From contig JAOPKE010000009.1 in NCBI GenBank assembly GCA_025517465.1, forward strand, positions 62,001 to 126,000: DNA of 64,000 nt, written 5' to 3'. Shown one piece after another: positions 41,657 to 49,062 of the stretch (position 1 is the stretch's first letter; every line of letters starts with the position of its first letter). Source of the stretch: Halobacteria archaeon HArc-gm2 (GTDB lineage: Archaea; Halobacteriota; Halobacteria; Halobacteriales; Haloarculaceae). Below the pieces are notes generated by a model. The model did no database searches and was not told where the DNA came from. It saw only the letters and a list, made by a program, of their open reading frames with translations. The translations under genes and the position numbers were made by a program.

Positions 41657-41721
41657 GCCCCACCCTCCCACGACGCCGACGGTCCCACGCGCCGGCCAGC
41701 AGGGGCTATCTGTGCGGTCAT
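41653..41721 (-). other. possible 22-codon leader ORF before the MFS gene
   Basis: An ATG at 41721 opens a 22-codon frame (MTAQIAPAGRRVGPSASWEG...) whose TGA overlaps the GTG of the MFS gene. If translated, it would couple translation into the transporter. Composition is not very haloarchaeal, so this stays uncertain. Confidence 0.35.
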
Positions 41722-41765
41722 GCCCGTTCCTGCGTACCGGTCGGCAAAAGCGTTTCGAGATCCTC

Positions 41766-41779
41766 ACTGACTAGTCAGT
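41766..41779. promoter_or_regulatory. perfect palindrome ACTGACTAGTCAGT, candidate repressor operator
   Basis: A 14-base perfect palindrome lies about 110 bases before the MFS start and about 45 bases before the leader ATG. Its half-site ACTGAC matches the inverted repeat in front of the TetR gene at 53663-53680, though the spacing between halves differs (0 versus 4 bases). TetR-family sites often have this form. Confidence 0.5.
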
Positions 41780-41835
41780 CAGCCGGGCCGAAGCGCCCGA
41801 CTGCGGCGGCCCCACCCTGCACGACTACGGCGGCT

Positions 41836-42555
41836 CTACAGCGCGTCGCGCGCGTCCGCCAGCGAAAAACGCCCCTCGTACAGCGCGCTGCCGACGACGA
41901 CCGCACCGGCGCCCGCATCGCGCAGCGCCACTACGTCCTCGACCGTCGCGACGCCGCCGCTGGCGACGACGGGGATGTCGACGGCCTCGACGACGTCCCT
42001 CACGGGGTCGGTCCGAACCCCCTCCAGCTGTCCCTCGACGTCGACGTCGGTGAACAGGATTGCGCCGGCACCCAGGTCCTCGTAGCGCTCGGCGGCCTCG
42101 GCGGGGTCGAGTCCGGTCCCCTCGGTCCACCCCGAGACGACGACCTCCCCGTCTTTCGCGTCGAGGCTGACGACGACGCTGCCGGGGTGCTCGTCGCTGA
42201 TCTCGCCGACGAGGTCCGGCTCCTCGACCGCTGCCGTCCCGAGAATTACCCGGTCGACGCCGCGGTCGAGCAGCGAGACTGCGTCCCCGGCCGTTCGGAT
42301 CCCCCCACCGAGCTGGACGTCCACGTCGACGGCGTCGAGCACGGCATCGATGGCGTCGGCGTTCTGTCGCTCCCCCTCGAACGCCCCGTCGAGGTCCACC
42401 AGGTGGAGCGTCTCGGCGCCCGCTTCGACCCACCGCTCGGCGGCCTCGACGGGGTCGCCGTACGTCTTGCCGGTCCCGCGCTCGCCCCCGACGAGCTGGA
42501 CGACCTGCCCGTCCTGCATGTCCACCGCCGGAATCACCTCGAACGTCTCGAACAT
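41836..42555 (-). CDS. hisA: phosphoribosylformimino-5-aminoimidazole carboxamide ribotide isomerase
   Basis: A 239-residue TIM-barrel isomerase of histidine synthesis (ProFAR to PRFAR). It begins FEVIPAVDMQDGQVVQLVGGERGTGKTYGDP, with the catalytic Asp in AVDMQDG; the phosphate sites are GGGIRT and VVASGGV; the second catalytic Asp is in LFTDVDVEGQLEGV. The start at 42555 gives MFETFEV, the usual length. Downstream toward the MFS gene lie only about 55 bases. Upstream is repeat locus D. Confidence 0.95.
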   Translation of the reverse strand: MFETFEVIPAVDMQDGQVVQLVGGERGTGKTYGDPVEAAERWVEAGAETLHLVDLDGAFEGERQNADAIDAVLDAVDVDVQLGGGIRTAGDAVSLLDRGVDRVILGTAAVEEPDLVGEISDEHPGSVVVSLDAKDGEVVVSGWTEGTGLDPAEAAERYEDLGAGAILFTDVDVEGQLEGVRTDPVRDVVEAVDIPVVASGGVATVEDVVALRDAGAGAVVVGSALYEGRFSLADARDAL

Positions 42556-42648
42556 GGGTTGTGGTGGTCGCGGTGCCCGTGAAAGCGTGTCGGTCCTAGG
42601 AGTGAAAGCGATGAACTGGACCGGGAGGGAGACTGCTACAAACAACAA

Positions 42649-42753
42649 GAAAGCCCCCGGACGCTCGGGTCGCGCGCCTCGCTGCGCGCGCTCGTTGCAC
42701 TCGCGTGCTTGCGTCGTCGTGCTTCCCCGAGCGTCCGGCCCCTTTCAGTCCCA
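42649..42753 (-). repeat. structured intergenic repeat, locus D left unit (type I)
   Basis: Minus-strand unit: GGACTGAAAGGGGC, arms CCGGACGCTCGG and CCGAGCGTCCGG pairing perfectly, a slightly changed box AAGCACGCGAG, a GAGCGCGCAGCGAG box, and GGGGGCTTTC at 42649, followed on that strand by TTGTTGTTTGT. It lies upstream of hisA. Confidence 0.7.
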
Positions 42754-42777
42754 CCCCGTGGATCATCCGAACGGGCG

Positions 42778-42895
42778 GGACTGAAAGGGGCGACCGGTTC
42801 GGCGAACCCCGGCGAAGTAAGCACTGCACGGAACGAACGAAGTGAGTGGAGGAAGCGCGCAACGAGTCGCGGGAGCCGAACCGGTCGGGGCTTTC
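42778..42895 (+). repeat. structured intergenic repeat, locus D right unit (type I)
   Basis: Plus-strand unit: GGACTGAAAGGGGC, arms GACCGGTTCGGC and GCCGAACCGGTC pairing perfectly, AAGCACTGCA at 42819-42828, an internal ACGAACGAAGTGAGT hairpin-like word, and GGGGCTTTC at 42887-42895, followed by TTGTTGTCG. Only about 30 bases separate it from its partner, so the inner GGACTGAAAGGGG ends form a near-continuous palindrome. The gap 42556-42991 holds nothing else except the promoter of the next gene. Confidence 0.7.
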
Positions 42896-42960
42896 TTGTT
42901 GTCGTTAGAACCAGCAGTCGCACAGACCCACGAGATTCCAACCCTACTCTCGCCCCGAAG

Positions 42961-42968
42961 CCTTATCC
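42961..42968 (+). promoter_or_regulatory. TATA box of the coiled-coil membrane protein gene
   Basis: CCTTATCC lies 27 bases before the ATG at 42992, fitting a leaderless start and fixing it against upstream frames that run through the repeat. Confidence 0.55.
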
Positions 42969-42991
42969 GCGCCGTCCGTCATTCCCCGGCA

Positions 42992-43708
42992 ATGACTGCG
43001 GACTCACCCATGTCGCGGCTCGAGCGGACCATGGTCGGCCGAGAGAAGTCGACCTATCGCCAGTTCGTCAGGGCCATCACGGTCGTCACCATCGCGCTGG
43101 TGCTGGCCTGGCTGCTCACTCGCTTCGGCGTGGCGGGCCTCGACACCGACCTGGCGCCGCTGTTCGCCACCGCCGCCGGGGTCGCCGTCGCGGCCTACGT
43201 CGTGATGGGGATGGTCCAGTTCGTCGTGCTCGCTCGCGCGTACGACCGCGGGGCGACGGAGGTGGCCCAGACCGCCGAGGAACTCGAGGAAGCCGCCGAC
43301 ACCGTCGCGAAGACGGCGGACGAGCTCGACGAGACCGTCGAGACCGTGGAGAAGGCCGCCGAACAGGTCGACGAGGCCGCCGGCCAGGTCGACCAGAGCG
43401 CGGAGACGGTCGAGGAAGTCGTCGAGCAGGCCGACGAGGTCGCCGCCGACCCCGACAAGGCAGTCGAGGCGAGCGAGCAGGTGAAAGAGGCCACCGAGCA
43501 GGTCGACGAAGTGACCGAACAGGTCGACCAGGCCGTCGAGCAGGCCAGCGAGGCAAAGCAGAAGACCGACGAGGCCAAGGAGACGGCCGATTCGGTCAAG
43601 GAGACCGTCGAGAAAGAGAAAGAACACCTGCCCCAGGCCGAGAAGGGCGACGAAAGCGACGAAACGGACGGTGGGACGGACGACGAAAGTGGTGCGGGCG
43701 GGCGATAG
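42992..43708 (+). CDS. membrane-anchored coiled-coil protein with Glu/Val/Ala repeats
   Basis: A 238-residue protein. Two hydrophobic spans at about 28-48 and 54-75 anchor it. From about 85 to 215 comes a long helix of imperfect repeats such as EQVDEAAGQVDQSAETVEEVVEQADEV and EQVDEVTEQVDQAVEQA, with hydrophobic residues spaced 3-4 apart, predicting a cytosolic coiled coil about 20 nm long. The tail is acidic and Gly-rich. It resembles methyl-accepting or LEA-like helical rods in composition but has no signalling domain. Function unknown; a scaffold or spacer role is possible. Confidence 0.7.
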   Translation: MTADSPMSRLERTMVGREKSTYRQFVRAITVVTIALVLAWLLTRFGVAGLDTDLAPLFATAAGVAVAAYVVMGMVQFVVLARAYDRGATEVAQTAEELEEAADTVAKTADELDETVETVEKAAEQVDEAAGQVDQSAETVEEVVEQADEVAADPDKAVEASEQVKEATEQVDEVTEQVDQAVEQASEAKQKTDEAKETADSVKETVEKEKEHLPQAEKGDESDETDGGTDDESGAGGR

Positions 43709-43790
43709 ACGGCCGCGCTAAGGACTCCCCGGCCCGCCGGACTTCTCCAGATGTCGACAGCATTTAACCGAGCCACGGCGTTGCCCGTGT

Positions 43791-44960
43791 ATGGTCGAAG
43801 TGCTTCTCGTCGTCGGTCTTCTCGTCGCGGTGTTCGTCGGGTTCAACATCGGCGGGTCGTCGACGGGCGTCGCGTTCGGCCCCGCGGTCGGGAGCGACAT
43901 CATCTCGAAGACGGCCGCTGCTGCCCTGATGACCGGATTCGCGCTGCTGGGCGGGGCGACCGTGGGGACGCGCGTCATCGAGACGATGGGCGGCGACATC
44001 GTCCCCCAGGCCGAGTTCACCCTGGCGGCCAGCGTCACCGTCCTCTTCTTCGTCGGCCTCGCACTGTTGATCTCGAACCTCTTCGGCGTTCCCGCCTCGA
44101 CGTCGATGACCGCTGTCGGCGCCATCGCCGGTCTCGGCGTCGCCTCCGGCACGATAAACTGGGAGGTGATGGGGCAGATCGTCACCTGGTGGCTCGTCGC
44201 GCCCATCACGGCGTTCTGGGTGTGTGCGATGATCGGCCGCTACCTCTATCCCCACCTCGAAGCCCGGTTCGCGATCGAATCGCCGGGCGAGGAGAAGTCG
44301 GTGCGCGAGCGGGTCGGCGGGATTCTCGTCGTCGCCATCGCCTGTTACATGGCCTTCGCGGCCGGCGCGTCGAACGTCGCCAACGCCGTCGCCCCGCTGG
44401 TCGGAAGCGGCGATCTCGGCCTCTACCCGGGGGTCGCGCTCGCCGGTGGGGCCATCGGTCTCGGCGCGTTCACCATCGCTCGCCGGACGCTGGACACGGT
44501 GGGCAGCGGCCTCACCCAGCTCCCGATACTGGCGTCGCTCATCGTCGAGATCGTGAGCGCGAGCATCATCACCGGGCTCTCCCAGATCGGCATCCCGGCG
44601 AGCCTGGCCGTCTCCGCGACGATGTGTATCGTCGGCCTCGGCTGGGGCCGGGCCACGCGGACGACGCGCCTCGCCGACGCCGCGGAGGCCGCCGTCACCG
44701 GGAAAGCGGCCGTCGGGAGCGGTGACGGGGGCGGCGTCTCCGTCAACGCCATCGCGGCGGACGACGGCACCGACGCCACCGCCAACGGCGGCACCAGAGA
44801 CGTCGCACCGATCGGCGAGGAGGACCCGGACGACGTCGCCACCGCGGCCGACCTGTTCGACCCGGACGCGACCGGGCGGGTGGTGATGCTGTGGATCCTC
44901 ACGCCGACCATCGCCGCGACGGCTTCCTTCCTCGTCTTCGAGTACCTCCCCGTCTTCTGA
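43791..44960 (+). CDS. inorganic phosphate (PiT) family transporter, copy 1
   Basis: A 389-residue PiT-family permease with about 10-11 spans. The first repeat carries FNIGGSSTGVAFGPAVG where classical members have GANDxANAxG; the second has FAAGASNVANAVAPLVG, close to the classical form. An acidic loop (about 305-350) precedes the last span. It is a paralogue of the gene at 45519 (both begin MVEVL, share the loops word for word in places and use the same TTTAACCG promoter word 26 bases before the ATG). Phosphate is the likely substrate; a related anion is possible. Confidence 0.88.
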   Translation: MVEVLLVVGLLVAVFVGFNIGGSSTGVAFGPAVGSDIISKTAAAALMTGFALLGGATVGTRVIETMGGDIVPQAEFTLAASVTVLFFVGLALLISNLFGVPASTSMTAVGAIAGLGVASGTINWEVMGQIVTWWLVAPITAFWVCAMIGRYLYPHLEARFAIESPGEEKSVRERVGGILVVAIACYMAFAAGASNVANAVAPLVGSGDLGLYPGVALAGGAIGLGAFTIARRTLDTVGSGLTQLPILASLIVEIVSASIITGLSQIGIPASLAVSATMCIVGLGWGRATRTTRLADAAEAAVTGKAAVGSGDGGGVSVNAIAADDGTDATANGGTRDVAPIGEEDPDDVATAADLFDPDATGRVVMLWILTPTIAATASFLVFEYLPVF

Positions 44961-45047
44961 ACCGGTGCCGGCCTCGCCGGCCCGCAGTCAGCCGCTCTCG
45001 TCTCACCAGGAGACCGCCGTGTGTCGCTCTCCCAAACCTGAAGTAAA

Positions 45048-45058
45048 TTTAATATATC
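45048..45058 (+). promoter_or_regulatory. strong TATA box before a six-codon ORF
   Basis: TTTAATATATC lies 28 bases before ATG 45081, which opens MPDVTS and stops at 45101. The transcript would start at or near that ATG and continue to the 62-residue gene at 45199, leaving a roughly 120-base leader. Confidence 0.55.
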
Positions 45059-45080
45059 GGCACTCACAGGTCGGAGTACC

Positions 45081-45101
45081 ATGCCAGACGTGACTAGCTG
45101 A
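45081..45101 (+). other. possible six-codon leader ORF (MPDVTS)
   Basis: A minimal frame placed exactly where a leaderless start is expected from the upstream TATA box. It may be a translated leader peptide or chance. There is no stable hairpin right after it that I can see. Confidence 0.3.
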
Positions 45102-45198
45102 CCGCGAGCCCGTCGTGGTGGTGCCGTCGAGACTGCCGTGGCAGGGCTCCCCGTTCGCGAGTACCGTCCGCCGACCGTCTACACGTACTCCCCTGCCA

Positions 45199-45387
45199 AT
45201 GAGAGACACACGCAATCCGCACGAACCGCCACCGCCACCGCCGCCGATAACGCCGCCCCGTCTGCTGGCCATCACCGCAGGCATCGCGGCGATTCCGGCG
45301 ATACTGTTCGCGATCGAACACCCGACCGCTACCGCCACCGCGCTCCTGTTTTTCGGCGCGGTCGCGACGGCCGTCAGGCTGGAGTGA
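45199..45387 (+). CDS. small proline-rich membrane protein
   Basis: A 62-residue protein starting MRDTRNPHE, then seven prolines and a PITPPRLL stretch (10-22), then one long hydrophobic segment of about 35 residues that could form two short spans. It lies between the paralogous PiT genes on the same strand, so a link to phosphate transport is possible but unproven. An open frame extends upstream; I chose the ATG because the sequence before it is arginine- and serine-rich and not haloarchaeal in style. Confidence 0.5.
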   Translation: MRDTRNPHEPPPPPPPITPPRLLAITAGIAAIPAILFAIEHPTATATALLFFGAVATAVRLE

Positions 45388-45518
45388 CCGCCGCCAGCGG
45401 TCGGCGCCCCGTTCCACCCCACCGTTGCTCCGGGCTCTCGCCCCCCTCTCGTTCGGGGCCGCCGCCTCGCCGAGACCGCTGTCGGTAGCCTTTAACCGCC
45501 GCTGGCCGAGCATCCGGT

Positions 45519-46721
45519 ATGGTCGAGGTCCTCTTCCTGTTCGGCCTTCTCGTCGCCGTGTTCGTCGGCTTCAACATCGGTGGCTCGTCGACGGGCGTCG
45601 CCTTCGGGCCCGCGGTGGGCGCCGGCACCGTCTCGAAGTTCGGCGCCGCGGTGCTGATGACCGCCTTCGCGCTCGCGGGCGGGTTGACGGTCGGGCGCGA
45701 AGTCGTCGACACGCTCGGCAACAACCTCGTCACGACCGAGTTCACGATGACCGTCAGCATCGTCGTGCTGTTCTTCATCGGCTTCGCCCTGTTCCTCTCG
45801 AACGTCGCCGGCGTCCCCGCGTCGACGTCGATGACTGCCGTCGGGGCGATGGCGGGACTCGGCATCGCACAGGGGACGCTCAACTGGGACGAGATGGGCC
45901 GAATCGTCATCTGGTGGCTCGTCTCGCCCATCCTGGCGTTCTGGGTCAGCGGCGTCGTCGGTCGCTACTTCTACCCGGCGCTGGTCGAGCGTTTCGCCGT
46001 CTCCCAGACAAAGGGGTCGTTGCTCCAGCTCGACCGGTCGGGAACCGTCCCGTCGCCCGAACTCGGCGAGAACACCACCCAGCGGGAGTTCGTCGGGACC
46101 GTCCTCGTCGTCGGCATCGGCTGTTACATGGCCTTCTCGGCGGGGGCGTCGAACGTCGCCAACGCCGTCGCCCCGCTCGTGGGCAACGGCTCGCTCCAGA
46201 TGACGCCGGCTATCCTCCTGGGAGGTGGGGCTATCGGGCTGGGCGCGTTCACCATCGCCCGCCGGACGATGGACACCGTCGGCAACGACCTGACGGACCT
46301 CCCGCTGCTGGCTGCGCTGCTGGTCGCCATCGTCAGTTCCACCATCGTCACCTTCCTCTCGGCGCTGGGCATCCCGGCGAGTTTCGTCATCATCGCCACG
46401 ATGAGTATCGTCGGCCTCGGCTGGGGACGAGCGACCCGGACCACCAAGCTCTCTCAGACCGTCCGCGGCGAGGTGCCGGGCGCCTCACCCGGCGCGCTCA
46501 AGGCCGACGCCGAGGACGCGCCGACCGTGGGCGGCGGCCAGTCGACGCCGACGCCGGGCGAGCACGCCCCCATCGGCGACGAGGAACGCGAGGACATCCC
46601 CCGGTCCTCCGACCTGTTCGAACCCGAGGCCACCGCCCGTATCATCCTGCTCCAGAACATCGTCCCGATGGTCGCGACGATCGCCGCGTTTCTGGTCTTC
46701 CGGTTCACCCCGATAGCGTGA
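45519..46721 (+). CDS. inorganic phosphate (PiT) family transporter, copy 2
   Basis: A 400-residue PiT-family permease paralogous to the gene at 43791: MVEVLFLFGLLVAVFVGFNIGGSSTGVAFGPAVG and FSAGASNVANAVAPLVGNGSLQMTPAILLGGGAIGLGAFTIARRTMDTVG are nearly shared. It differs in a longer cytosolic loop (about 165-190, QTKGSLLQLDRSGTVPSPELGEN) and in the acidic C-terminal loop. The TATA word CCTTTAACCG (45489-45498) sits 26 bases before the ATG. The pair probably arose by local duplication and may differ in affinity or regulation. Confidence 0.88.
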   Translation: MVEVLFLFGLLVAVFVGFNIGGSSTGVAFGPAVGAGTVSKFGAAVLMTAFALAGGLTVGREVVDTLGNNLVTTEFTMTVSIVVLFFIGFALFLSNVAGVPASTSMTAVGAMAGLGIAQGTLNWDEMGRIVIWWLVSPILAFWVSGVVGRYFYPALVERFAVSQTKGSLLQLDRSGTVPSPELGENTTQREFVGTVLVVGIGCYMAFSAGASNVANAVAPLVGNGSLQMTPAILLGGGAIGLGAFTIARRTMDTVGNDLTDLPLLAALLVAIVSSTIVTFLSALGIPASFVIIATMSIVGLGWGRATRTTKLSQTVRGEVPGASPGALKADAEDAPTVGGGQSTPTPGEHAPIGDEEREDIPRSSDLFEPEATARIILLQNIVPMVATIAAFLVFRFTPIA

Positions 46722-46898
46722 GGCGATCACCGGCACGCTCGCCCCGGCAGTGGGTGTGAGTATCTACCACTCTCGTGCCAGCCAGGTTGTCACCCGCGGT
46801 AGCGAAACGGGGCCTGGGTTACGATAGAGAGGATATTTTCCGCTTTCGCTTGAACGAACAGCAAAGTCTAACAGTAGGGCGGGCGAACTGGTCTACTG

Positions 46899-47288
46899 AT
46901 GCCCACGGTAGAATACCTAAACTACGAAGTAGTCGACGATCAGGGCTGGGACATGTACGACGACGACGTCTTCGGCGAGGCCGCCGATATGGACCTCGAC
47001 GGCGAGGACTACGGTACCCTCGACGTCAACGAAGGCGAGTACATCCTCGAGGCCGCCGAGGCACAGGGCTACGACTGGCCCTTCTCGTGCCGCGCCGGCG
47101 CCTGTGCGAACTGCGCAGCCATCGTCCTCGAAGGCGACATCGACATGGACATGCAGCAGATCCTCTCCGACGAGGAGGTCGAAGAGAAGAACGTCCGCCT
47201 GACCTGCATCGGGTCGGCCGCGGAGGACGAGGTCAAGATCGTCTACAACGCCAAGCACCTCGACTACCTGCAGAACCGCGTCATCTGA
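46899..47288 (+). CDS. fer: 2Fe-2S ferredoxin, haloarchaeal type
   Basis: A 129-residue plant-type ferredoxin carrying one 2Fe-2S cluster. The ligands are Cys64, Cys69, Cys72 (CRAGACANC) and Cys103 (TCIG). The insertion at about 20-42, with many Asp and Glu ([21 protein letters not shown]), is the haloarchaeal halophilic domain. It is likely the electron acceptor of 2-oxoacid:ferredoxin oxidoreductases, as in Halobacterium. The acidic surface helps solubility in high salt. It is monocistronic. Confidence 0.95.
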   Translation: MPTVEYLNYEVVDDQGWDMYDDDVFGEAADMDLDGEDYGTLDVNEGEYILEAAEAQGYDWPFSCRAGACANCAAIVLEGDIDMDMQQILSDEEVEEKNVRLTCIGSAAEDEVKIVYNAKHLDYLQNRVI

Positions 47289-47457
47289 ACGTCGACGTTC
47301 GACCACCGGTCGAGAGTCGGCGACCCAGGGTTGCACTCGGCAACTCTGTCGTTCTCGTGCGATCTTCTCGGAGCCGTTGCGCCGTCTGTGTCTCTCGCCA
47401 GTCCCGCGACTCCGTCGCCACGACAACGATTTAGTACGCGCGCGGGACACCCAGCAT

Positions 47458-48789
47458 ATGGCACAGGAACGGGCCGAGGCCGCGGGGCCGATCGACGCCT
47501 TCCGGCAGTTCTTCGCCCTCCGGCGGGACGTTCTGGTCCTCTCGCTGGCGATGTTCGCCTTCAGCCTGGGGTTCCAGATGACCAGCCGGTTCCTGCCGGA
47601 GTACATGGTCGCGCTGGGCGCCTCGGGCTTCGTCGTCGGCCTGTTCGGCACCTTCGGCAACGTCATCTCGGCGGTGTTCCCCTACCCCGGCGGGGCCGTC
47701 TCGGACCGGATCGGTTCCCGGTACGCCCTGACGCTGTTCGGCCTGCTCTCGACGCTCGGCTTCGCGGTCTGGCTCGTGGCGCCCGGCGTCGGCGCGTTCG
47801 AGCTCGGCGGCGTCACCGTCGAACCGTGGATCTGGATCTTCGTCGGTCTCGTCCTCGCCCAGGCCTGGAAGTCCTTCGGCCTCGGCGCCACCTTCGCCGT
47901 CGTCAAGCAGGCCACCGACCCCTCGCGGCTGGCGGCGGGCTTTGCCAGCACGGAGACGTTCCGCCGGACGGCGTTCCTGATAGGCCCGGTGCTGGCCGCC
48001 GTCCTCATCGGCTTCCACCCTGCGTTCACGGTGAGCTTCCAGTACGTCCTCGCCGTCGCCGTCTTGTTCGGGATTCTCGGCACCGTCGTCCAGCATCTCC
48101 TCTACGACGCCTCCTCGGACACCATCGGCGGCTCCTTCGAAGGGGTCGACCAGATTCGCCGTGACCTCCGGGACATGCCCGGCGAACTCCGCCCGCTGCT
48201 CGTCGGCGACACGCTCGTCCGCTTCGCCAACGGGATGGTGTACGTCTTCTTCGTGCTCGTGGTCACCCAGTACCTCCAGGTGGGCCTGGAGACGACCGTC
48301 GCTATCGCCGGATTCACCTACCCGGTCGACTTCTCGCCGGCGGCCTTCTTCGGCTACCTCCTCGGCGTGGAGATGCTCGTCGCCCTGCTGGTGATGGCCC
48401 CAGCCGCCAAGGCCGCCGAGCGGGTCGGGCTCAAACCCGTCGTCGCGCTGGGCTTCGCCGTCTACGCGATCTTCCCAGTCGTCCTCATCAACGCACCCGC
48501 CAGCGCACCCGCGATGGTCCTCGTCTTCGCCTTCTCGGGCCTCCGGTTCGCCGGCCTGCCCTCCCACAAGGCGCTCATCGTGGGTCCGGCCGAGCAGGAC
48601 GCGGGCGGCCGCGTCACCGGGACGTACTACCTCCTTCGCAACACCGTGGTCATCCCCAGCGCCGCCCTCGGCGGCTACCTCTGGCAGTACGTCACCCCCG
48701 AAGTCGCCTTCACCGTCGCGGCCGCCATCGGCCTCCTCGGAACGGGCTACTTCCTCGTCTTCGGCGAGGAGTTCGAGGCGTACAAATAG
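47458..48789 (+). CDS. MFS transporter
   Basis: A 443-residue major facilitator with about 12 spans. Loop 2-3 shows the A motif in GAVSDRIGSRYALTLFG, and the start of the second half carries a cytosolic segment FEGVDQIRRDLRDMPGELRPLLVGDTLVRF. It resembles drug or sugar permeases only at the family level. The start at 47458 is chosen because MAQERAEAAGPIDAFRQFFALRRD precedes the first span in the usual way. It is independent of its neighbours; repeat locus E follows its stop by about 50 bases. Confidence 0.85.
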   Translation: MAQERAEAAGPIDAFRQFFALRRDVLVLSLAMFAFSLGFQMTSRFLPEYMVALGASGFVVGLFGTFGNVISAVFPYPGGAVSDRIGSRYALTLFGLLSTLGFAVWLVAPGVGAFELGGVTVEPWIWIFVGLVLAQAWKSFGLGATFAVVKQATDPSRLAAGFASTETFRRTAFLIGPVLAAVLIGFHPAFTVSFQYVLAVAVLFGILGTVVQHLLYDASSDTIGGSFEGVDQIRRDLRDMPGELRPLLVGDTLVRFANGMVYVFFVLVVTQYLQVGLETTVAIAGFTYPVDFSPAAFFGYLLGVEMLVALLVMAPAAKAAERVGLKPVVALGFAVYAIFPVVLINAPASAPAMVLVFAFSGLRFAGLPSHKALIVGPAEQDAGGRVTGTYYLLRNTVVIPSAALGGYLWQYVTPEVAFTVAAAIGLLGTGYFLVFGEEFEAYK

Positions 48790-48840
48790 AGCCGACGCCG
48801 CTTTCGACGTGCTAAGACTGGTATACAGCCGGCATGGGTG

Positions 48841-48956
48841 GGACTGAAAGGGGCGGCCGTCTGGACGACGGCGGACGCCGCAAGCACCGCAGGAACGAAC
48901 GCAGTGAGTGACGAGGAGCACAGCAAGTCCCCCGAGTCCAGACGGCCGGGGCTTTC
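48841..48956 (+). repeat. structured intergenic repeat, locus E, solitary unit (type I)
   Basis: The only unpaired unit. It starts GGACTGAAAGGGGC, has arms CGGCCGTCTGGAC and GTCCAGACGGCCG pairing perfectly, AAGCACCGCAGG at 48882-48893 followed by AACGAACGCAGTGAGTG, a GAGGAGCACAGCAAGTC box, and ends GGGGCTTTC at 48948-48956, then AAGTTGTTCGTGG. A TATA-like GGTATAC at 48820-48826 is about 25 bases before TGAAAG, which could be its promoter. That it stands alone shows a single half is a complete unit. Confidence 0.72.
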
Positions 48957-49030
48957 AAGTTGTTCGTGGTTTTGGCCGTTGCAGTTTTCAGGTGACATAC
49001 ACCAACACACCATTCACGAGAGCGCCGCAA

Positions 49031-49040
49031 ACGCTATACC
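49031..49040 (+). promoter_or_regulatory. TATA box fixing the GTG start of the A24 peptidase gene
   Basis: ACGCTATACC lies about 27 bases before GTG 49063; there is no ATG in frame nearby, so a leaderless GTG start is the best reading. Confidence 0.55.
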
Positions 49041-49062
49041 GGACCGGTCGCATCACCGAATC

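Noticed and set aside
1188-48956. Repeat units as a CRISPR array
   Set aside because: Units are far apart, over 100 bases long, and there are no regularly spaced short repeats or cas genes.
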